Notes under the pieces: generated by a model
What the model saw: the letters and a program-made list of their open reading frames with translations, nothing else
Database searches by the model: none
Told to the model about the DNA's origin: nothing
Translations under genes and position numbers: made by a program
Shown here: positions 56,830 to 64,000 of the stretch, piece after piece
Position numbering within the stretch: position 1 is the first letter of the stretch
How the letters are laid out: each line of letters starts with the position of its first letter
DNA from: Sympetrum striolatum
Taxonomy: Eukaryota; Arthropoda; Insecta; Odonata; Libellulidae
Assembly (NCBI GenBank): GCA_947579665.1
Contig: CANPUZ010000067.1
Span: forward strand, 248,001 to 312,000
DNA: 64,000 nt
Direction: 5' to 3'

Positions 56830-57065
56830 AACATTTACCTAGATTTAAGATAAGACGTGTTACATTACTGGAATTGTGGTGTCCACTGGATTTGTCAGGA
56901 AAACCTTCAGGATCTGGAGCATACGAAGATGTAGTCAAAGTTCCTGCAAGCAAAGCCTGGTCCAAACCTAAATTGATGGCTGATAAATACAGGTATCTCC
57001 TGCTAATATTGCTTAACCTCATCATATAACAGCAGAAGTGGCAAGGAATCCTTCAGTTCTGTTGA
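56830..57065 (-). other. Possible exon-like segment, minus strand
   Basis: Read on the minus strand, a tttttgtctacag acceptor precedes STELKDSLPLLLLYDE with a GTTAAG donor, and a second stretch GLDQALLAGTLTTSSYAPDP ends at CTAG/GTAAAT. Phases do not connect to the candidate exon at 56302. No homologue recognised. Low support. Confidence 0.2.
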
Positions 57066-57490
57066 CTGTAGACAAAAAACACAAACATTTCTAATTAGAA
57101 AAATACCATATGGCAATATTTAAGACAATCTATTTAATATAATTCATTCACCAGATTCATTTATGGATATATATTGGTATTAAGATATGATACCAATTCA
57201 CAGGCTAAACAGCAAGCGTCATTGATTTGAAATTTTTACGACCTATTGGCCATAACATGTAACTGACAGAAATATTGCAATTTTGAACCTAAGTATCATG
57301 TGTTTGATTCCAGAGGACCCCAAAGTCCCAATTTCTCCCTTTTAAAAGCATTGCTTTGATTTTCGGGAATTTTTAAATTATACTTCCTGGAAAGATAGAG
57401 AATCAAAACTCTAGGATCCAATATATATGGTCATGATCTATTGATAACAATAATTACTTTTACAGAAAATTTCATGGGTTCGATTCTAGG

Positions 57491-58881
57491 AGGATACTTT
57501 GTCACTCTAATTTTGTTTTACGTATTTACTGTACATCACCTAATAAGTTAATTCATGTCTTTGACTATGCCTATACCAATTTGTTATTTGATAAAATTAA
57601 TATTATTATTTTTATAAGAGAGTAAATTACAATACAAAGTCTGTCCCAGAAGTTCTAGAGAATTAATTTTAAATTTTTGAAACAACTTAGAAACAAAATA
57701 AAGAATAATAAAGGACTTTGTATAAAGCGATGGTAAAAAAAGGTAATATTATATTAGCTATAAATAAAAGTCCATTTTACCAAAACCTTGTTGACCTGTG
57801 CAATCATTCTATAATTATAATAATAAAAGGACTTTTATAGGTCGAGATTGATACTAGGAAGTATCTTCTTACAACTAACCCTTCATCAAATGAGAAATGA
57901 ATGAAATAGATACCTTGCAAAAGTACAAAAGTACTATGCGTAATAAAAACCGCAGCTAAGAGCTTAGTGAAAATTTCCACTGCAGGAAAACACTCAGTAG
58001 AAGGGGAAAAACCTGAAAAGCCTACAGATAGATAGCTAAATTTGATTATGAAAACAGATTAAAAGAGTTACAAAAGACAAGAAGGAAAATTGATAAAGGA
58101 ATAAAAGATAGAAAGAACAAGAGATGACACATTTACATAAAAATCAGTATCTAGGAAATTGAAATTATTTAGGAGATGAGTTTCAAATGTATCATAAGCA
58201 AAAATACAAATTATATACATTAAAATAATGTCATTGAGACACAGAATATTCACCGCATTAAACTACCTTTGTCTGTTATTACTATTAAATAAGCATGAAC
58301 TGGATTTCGCTTAATAAAAATTTGTCTAATATTCAGAATGAGACAAGAAGTAAAATATACAAGCAAATACTTGATAAAACAACTAAAAATAGTAGAAAAC
58401 ATAAAAAAGTTGAAAGAAGAAAATATATTAACAATTATAGAATAAAGAAGATTCAACACATTAGCACAAAAACATTTATTAAGATAGCAGATAAGATTGG
58501 GGTGGAAACATTATCTAAAAGAGAAAGGGTTATGAATTCGCGGGCAAAGACATTTTGTGATTGGGTAGGGGAGAAGGAAGTGTGTGAATTAATTGAATAA
58601 TAATTAAATTAAGGAATAGCATGATCTGTGTAAATTTCAGCCATTAAAAGAGGTCTTAACTAATTGGAATTCTCTTTGAGAATTAGTTCAAGTCCTAAAC
58701 AATAAAACAAAATGAAGTCCTGGGTAAAAAATTATCCATTTCAAAGCAAATGAGACTGAATTACTTAGTGAAAAGTGTAAACTTTTGTGAGTGTATTGAA
58801 AAGCATGCTTAACTTGGTATCATGATCATGGGTTGAACTATTAATCACACAAATCATCATCCATAGCAAAGATTAATAATA
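57491..58881. other. No gene recognised
   Basis: AT-rich sequence. A lysine-rich 101-codon frame at 58295-58600 (plus) has no motif, overlaps antisense open frames, and is not supported as a gene. Confidence 0.35.
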
Positions 58882-59690
58882 CAGTAGAACCTCAATTTTA
58901 CGAAGTTGAAGGGACCAAAAAATTTGCACTTTGTTAAATTCGGGCTTCGTAAATTTGAGGTTTTCTTTCAAGCAATTGAAATCTCTACAATAACAATCCA
59001 AGTTCAGTAACACAGCGCATAATGTTAAATGGGATTGAAAGGAAGGTAGTATTTCAATAAAATGAATTATACATCCAGTTTAATGTTTAATACAACAGAA
59101 AAAAAAATCCAAACTTTTTACTTTTTAAAATAATCTTCAATTTTTATTTTTTTGGAAGTTTCAATGAAAGATGAGGTGATTTTCTCAATACCTGAAAGGT
59201 AATAATTGAATAAATCAGGTACACCATCAGTAAAAATCTGAAAATTGTGAAGCACTTTTATAGAGAGTCTTAATTCATCCCTTGTATAGGGGAAGGTGCT
59301 TCTGGTATCTTCGTAGCTTGTAGAAGAGCTATCTAAGTTCACTTCATCCTCATCTTTTTCGTCTTCACTAAATTCACTGCAGTTATGCGTCATCACATGA
59401 GAGTCACACTTGACATATGACTCGGCATGAAAGGATGCATCTGGGATGTATTGATTTAGTTGTGTCATTTCTTTACTAAGGAGGTCCTGTAGTGTGGGAA
59501 CCTCCACTAACTCCTCTGTCTCTATAATTGATGTGTCACCAAAACCAGCTGATCTCCAGCAGTTGGAAATAAAGTTTGCAGTGGCACTGTCTTATGCTCT
59601 GGCAATTCCTCGCACAGCATGCAACAATGTCCATGGAGGCACATCAGAGGCTTGATTAGCAACAAATGTATGCATACTAAAGCTCTGCTA
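58882..59690 (-). mobile_element. Tigger/pogo-type element, 3' part with transposase C-terminus
   Basis: The end CAGTAGAACCTCAATTTTAC next to TA (58880-58881) is a Tigger-type TIR. On the minus strand a 129-codon frame (59118-59507) ends SKKIKIEDYFKK, like Tigger transposase C-termini. Upstream, after frame breaks, HAVRGIARA and FISNCWRSAGFGD (59550-59640) match the W-TI-NCFR-AGF block. The 5' part, including the catalytic core, is missing; 59840 is already another repeat. Confidence 0.65.
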
Positions 59691-60066
59691 GCAGAAAGCT
59701 AAACTATGCAGGTCTAAACTTGTCAAATAATTATGAGGATGAAATCAAACTAATTTCTGTGTCAAATAAGAGTCACAAGCTCATTCAGAAAGAAACCAAT
59801 AGATATCACATGCAATTCTCTGTGTGCACTATAGTAGTACCCCAGTAGCAGAGAACGTTGTCACAACGTTGTATCAACGTTGTTGCATCAATCTAAATGT
59901 TACATTGCAACCTCAACGTTGTGACAACGTTGCATCAACGTTATACTGTAACATTAATTTTTCATGTTGCAGAAGTATTTTATTCAATGATGCTACATGA
60001 AGTTTTAACTGACATTTTTATAACATAGTCGCTGTAATGAATGTCCAAAAGGAAAATGTTGCTTGC

Positions 60067-60183
60067 TCGTTGTCACAACGTTGTCACAAAGTTGTCACAA
60101 TGTTGTCACAATGTTGTCACAAAGTTGTCACAACGTTGTTACAAAGTTGTCATAAAGTTGCCACAAAGTTGTCACAACGTTGC
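60067..60183 (+). repeat. 11 bp minisatellite, GTTGTCACAAA/C units
   Basis: About ten units of GTTGTCACAAM in a row. Copy 1 has only a few equivalent units at 16836-16890, so this is a local expansion in copy 2. The frame SQRCHKVVTMLSQCC-like read through it is a repeat artefact. Confidence 0.75.
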
Positions 60184-60439
60184 CTGCTTGTTGTCATAAC
60201 GTTGCAACTTGCACGCATATATATGAGTCGGTATTTAAGTATATGGTATTTAAGTATACGGTATTTAAGTATACCCCTATAGGGGTACCATAAAAAATGT
60301 ATTTTTTAATGAGTTCCTGCATCCATTAATTAACGGGTATAAAAACGTCTTCCAAAACTGCTGGGAATAAGATTAGAGATAGACTGTCACCTTTTCGAAC
60401 TTCCTTCCCAACCTTAATTCTGAGTATATTCAATACTAT

Positions 60440-60764
60440 CCCTTGGAATGTCTCAAATCTTCAGTTCCTTCCATCGTTTCATTATTCGCTGGGTTTTTAC
60501 AACTTCCATTACTTTGGCTCCGAGTTCTTCCTCATGAAGGGCTGAGAATTTATTTTTAAGTTCCAGCTGAAACTCCTTGTTATTTGCAAGCTTATCGATG
60601 TTTATTTCCTGCTTCCCACAAGAAATAAACTTCTTCCGTTCCGTTCGGGGGTTAAACGTTATTTGGCATTTTAAAGTTGTGTGGTCACTCCTAGTGTAAA
60701 AGTTGTAATACCACACTCCTAGAAAGTCCGGGGTTAAGTGATAAAAAAAGGGAGTTCTCGCCAA
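60440..60764 (-). mobile_element. RTE LINE fragment embedded in copy 2
   Basis: The frame at 60453-60764 (minus) reads TRSDHTTLKCQITFNPRTER then NIDKLANNKEFQLELKNKFS and VMEVVKTQRIMKRWK. This is the end of an RTE endonuclease (SDH block) and its linker. It is the same insertion as at 17.1 kb in copy 1, here with the frame preserved. Confidence 0.7.
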
Positions 60765-63691
60765 CTGTCAGGGTTTCTCTTGCGAATAAAGATTAGAGGT
60801 TTTTGAAAACGAAAGAGCTTTATTTACCTTTAAGGACGAACGGTGGAAAAAGAGAGCTGCAAGTCAAAAGAGCGAAGGCGGCAGAGATCTGGCGATGGAT
60901 GCAGACAATTTCGCGTGACTAGGGCTACAATCACACGCACTCTGTTTTTAGGGGCAAACTGCTCATTGCTTATACATTCTACGAAAAAGGGAAAAGTGAG
61001 TAGGAGGGGCAACCAGGTTATTGGAGACTCTGACTCTACTTTAGACCTGGTCGTTATGTGCTAAATTCGTGGCTAATTAAAACTAAGAGATCACGAGCTG
61101 CGCGATGGGAGCAAATCGGAATTCCTTCGCTTTATTCCTTTTGTATTCGAGGTCAGTTCAAAAATAAAAATATTTTCTCCACTCCATCCCTGGTATTACA
61201 GCTTTATACTGTGTGACTTTGCTTCCCAAATACGCCAAGGACATCCTCAATTTCGGATAAGGTTCGCCTCCCAATCTCTCAGTTCTTCGACAGTTAAAAA
61301 CCTCGTAGCGGATTTTGGAGTAGCCCTTAACAGTACAATTTCATCAGTGAAACATACAGTGACGGAATGTAACCGTAAGAGTGTCAAATCCCGTATTTCT
61401 TTCCTTCATAATTCTTCTAAAAATAATCCACTTTAAGCCACACTTCCCTTTTGGAATAAAAAACGAAGCGCTTTGTGACCGATACTAACCTAATTCTACT
61501 GAAAGCCGACGTAGGACAGTGCGTAGCTCTCTCTCTCTCTTACTCTCACTTAAATGATACTAGAAAAATAAAAATGGGAACATTGTTTTTTAGATAAAAA
61601 TGATAAAGCATGGACTTTTCGACAGAGATAAGTAACTTTTATATATTGGCTATTATCAAGGAACATCTGATAGATAGATGAAAAATATCACAGCCTCTTA
61701 ATCCAAGTCTTAAAAAATTCATAATTGTAAAGGAAAATATTCAATAGTTACCTAATTACCTCAATGAAGTTTTAATCAGAAGTATATGTGTTGTCTGGAG
61801 GAGGGGTGCGAATTCTTCCATCATCCTTAGCAAGGATATCGTAAAAACTAAGTGGAAATGAAGAGGAAGGCAAATATACGAGAAGAACGGCGAGTTCCTG
61901 AAAATCATTCGATAAAATGAACACTGAAGAAGAAGAAAAAAGGAAAAGTTTTTCAGCCACCCTCATTCAAAATCGGTAGACTCGGGGATCGATAGTTCGA
62001 AGTCGACTTTAAGTCATAGTCGATCGATACTGTCATGGCGTTTTAAGAGTGTAAACACCGCAAGGGAGATGGAATTGATAGATAGATTGCTCTCCAGTTT
62101 GGTATTATTCCGTTGCAGATATTAAGATCGAGAGGACTCTTATATCTTATACAGCCTTCCGAGCACGGTTCAACTTCATTGAAGTTCAACTATTTCCGTT
62201 CTTTATCGCAGCACGTTTTTAAGTAAAACAAAAAGTTTCTCCGGTATGTTATAAATCTCTCTAAAGTGCTGCACCATATTTTGCTTGTATATTAACCTCT
62301 CAAGAAGTCTTCGAATTGTTCTTTAATACTGTGCCATTTTGAAACACTTTGCTTTCCAAATAATTATGTGGTTGTTTCTTCCGTCTCGTAAAGGTTTGTT
62401 AAGAACTGTTGTAGGTTGCGGACTGTGATTGCTGTTCTTTGTTGCACTTAATTGGTAAGCAGAGCAAATGGTTATACGAAATTATAATGGATACTACTGT
62501 GTCTCTAAATTGTTATCGTGTTTAAGCAAGTATCATGTCTATCAAAGTTATCAGTTTGAATAGCAACTGCGAAGCAAACTTTGAATTTTTGTTGAACACT
62601 TTTTAATCTTATATTCATTGTGAGTCACTATTTATATAAATTGTAAAATTTGCATACCCTGCTTAAATAAATGAATCTGATACTACCTATGAGCCGCCTT
62701 ATTCCACTAAGTATACCTTGCCAATGCGAAGTATTTGAGTACTTTAACAGCTTACGTGAAATTAAAAAACAACTGTACCAGGATTCGTGTCCAAGGATTT
62801 CGCTTGGAAGAATGTGATTCCAGAATAAAAATGCTCAACCCTATTTCTCGAAGAAACGGAATTATGTGACTAGGAAATACAGGAAGAGATCGGAAATGGT
62901 ATGTGAAAATACTTTCGATATAAAGTGGTTGATCTTTCTTACATCACAGTTCACTTGGCTCCTACCAGTTTGCTAAAAATATGTGGCCGTTAATTAAAAA
63001 GTAATAAATTTTGTTATTCCAAATAGTTAAATCAGAGATTGAATCCCGAAAAAGCTTATGAAAAAATGTTACAATTCAGTAAAAGTTATGGATGTTGCAT
63101 AAACTATTGCACCTCATTCCCTATCTTTTGTACACTTATATGGCATTACAAAAGTGGTATGTTTCAGTAAGTTCCTTTGAATATCAGTCGATAATTACTA
63201 AGGAGAATCCAGATTTGTCGTAACTTCCTTATTGCTTAATTTATTTTGGTTTATTGTTTCATTCTGTGATTATTGCATTGCAAGCACCTCATATGAGTAA
63301 TTGTATACTGGTTAACTTTTTAACGTATATTGCCAACTCTTTATATTTCTCTCTATGTTCAAATAATAAAGCTACGGATGATGTATTTTGATTCACGAGA
63401 TGAGAGGTTTTTTTTCTATTACCTTCTTCAAGACACTGTAGATTAAATAGGAAATTAGTTATCATTGTTTTAAAACAATTTAATTGGCTTAGTCTAATTT
63501 AATGCTGAAAACTGAAGTGGCTCATTTTTGTACCCCTTCCATGACATTTCATTAATATAATTTTATTTTTCTTTCACATACTGAGAAATCTTAACAGCCC
63601 AAATAATGAGTATGATATAATAATATGACCCAAGAAATGGGTGGTAGCACATAGGACATACATGCTTTTAATTGATTTATTTTATTTATTA

Positions 63692-64000
63692 CCGTATTTG
63701 ATGGTATATAAGACGCACCTTTTTTCCTAAATTATGTCTCGAAAAATTTCCCAGCATCTTATATGTGAAGGTTCAACCTCCACAGATTAACTTTCAATAC
63801 TGAATGCTATTTTAAGCCCAGATGGTCTATACTACCTATTTCATAATTGCATTCAATGATTGTGTTAATATTTGGGTTTTACGAAACGTGACAACTAAAA
63901 GAAACTGCATTATAAGTTATTGTGGTACCGCGCTTTCCTACGGACTATTGAAACTTTATTTCCTTGTGAGTGGCCAACTTAATGAGGGTGCGTCTTATAC
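63692..64000. mobile_element. TIR DNA element cut by window end
   Basis: Starts CCGTATTTGATGGTATATAA then GACGCACC after a TA. The last bases of the window, GGGTGCGTCTTATAC, are the inverted counterpart. TA target and ..TATAAGACGCACC.. ends suggest a Tc1/pogo-type MITE of a little over 300 bp. Copy 1 of the host repeat reads straight through this site (about 20330), which supports insertion. Confidence 0.65.

Larger units (their letters stand above)
48225..57490. repeat. Mosaic of ~160-175 bp GGTTCGAT-motif units in both orientations
   Basis: The left edge (tatagacgcttctctggata) recurs inverted near 56245-56277 (tatccagagaaatgtctata), giving an inverted-repeat frame about 8 kb long. Within it, motif CTGGnATCGAACCAAGG (inverse of the 39 kb motif) occurs at 50236, 50402, 50559, 50725, ~50895, 51048, 52637, ~52931, 53092, 53251, 53417 and 55542. 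Direct-orientation units occur at ~48520, 55750-56100 and 57300-57490. Insertions (SINE, Penelope, RTE and LINE A) interrupt it. Nothing in it is protein-coding apart from these insertions. Confidence 0.65.
59840..63691. mobile_element. AACGTT-terminus element, copy 2 (interrupted, right end outside window)
   Basis: Begins CCCCAGTAGCAGAGAACGTT and follows copy 1 from 16603 to about 20330 in the same order and orientation, with scattered substitutions and several indels. It lacks the 44 bp hairpin of copy 1 and carries extra sequence at 61373-61500. It is interrupted at 63692 by another TIR element, so its right terminus is not seen. Confidence 0.8.

Noticed and set aside
58295..58600. Lysine-rich 101-codon frame
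   Set aside because: Low-complexity composition in AT-rich DNA, overlapping antisense frames, no homology cue.
60037..60282. Frame with repeated SQRCHK/VVT units
   Set aside because: It is a translation of the 11 bp minisatellite, not a repeat protein.

Overview
The window is eukaryotic, AT-rich and dominated by transposable elements. The mix suggests an arthropod, most likely an insect or arachnid: CR1/Jockey-group, RTE and Penelope-like retroelements, a mariner of the type whose ends read CGAGGGTCATCCGG, Tigger/pogo and piggyBac MITEs, a tRNA-derived SINE, and C2H2 zinc-finger exons separated by small phase-0 linker exons. I cannot name the species. No bacterial or viral gene organisation is visible.

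Layout. 0.5-3.5 kb: a LINE (family A) whose endonuclease and reverse transcriptase halves are split by one in-frame TAG. 4.5-13.4 kb: AT-rich DNA with decayed LINE and RTE pieces. 13.4-15.9 kb: a CpG-richer stretch with a SINE remnant and several splice-site-bounded segments, possibly the 5' end of a host gene. 16.6-21.4 kb: a 4.76 kb element with inverted termini built from AACGTT-rich repeats. A second copy starts at 59.8 kb and runs to the end of the window. 24.8-28.7 kb: an apparently intact two-ORF LINE (family B, minus strand) whose ORF1 ends in a canonical A AAA AAC slippery heptamer, with ORF2 in the -1 frame. 29.3-34.7 kb: a decayed CR1-like LINE pierced by three DNA elements.

35.6-44.6 kb, minus strand: the only well-supported host genes. 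One zinc-finger terminal exon with six C2H2 fingers (35644-36330) is preceded by four tiny in-phase linker exons at 42.2-43.1 kb. A paralogous six-finger terminal exon lies at 43982-44593. The intervening intron holds a mariner, LINE fragments and a B-box-motif repeat array. 47.5-57.5 kb: a Tigger-like MITE, then a mosaic of ~155-175 bp units carrying a GGTTCGATnCCAG-like motif in both orientations, interrupted by a SINE, a Penelope GIY-YIG remnant, an RTE endonuclease remnant and a second family-A LINE. 58.9-59.7 kb: the 3' end of a decayed Tigger transposase. The window ends inside another TIR element.

Most of the open frames therefore encode selfish elements. The host content that can be supported is the zinc-finger locus and, weakly, a putative promoter and first exons near 14 kb.
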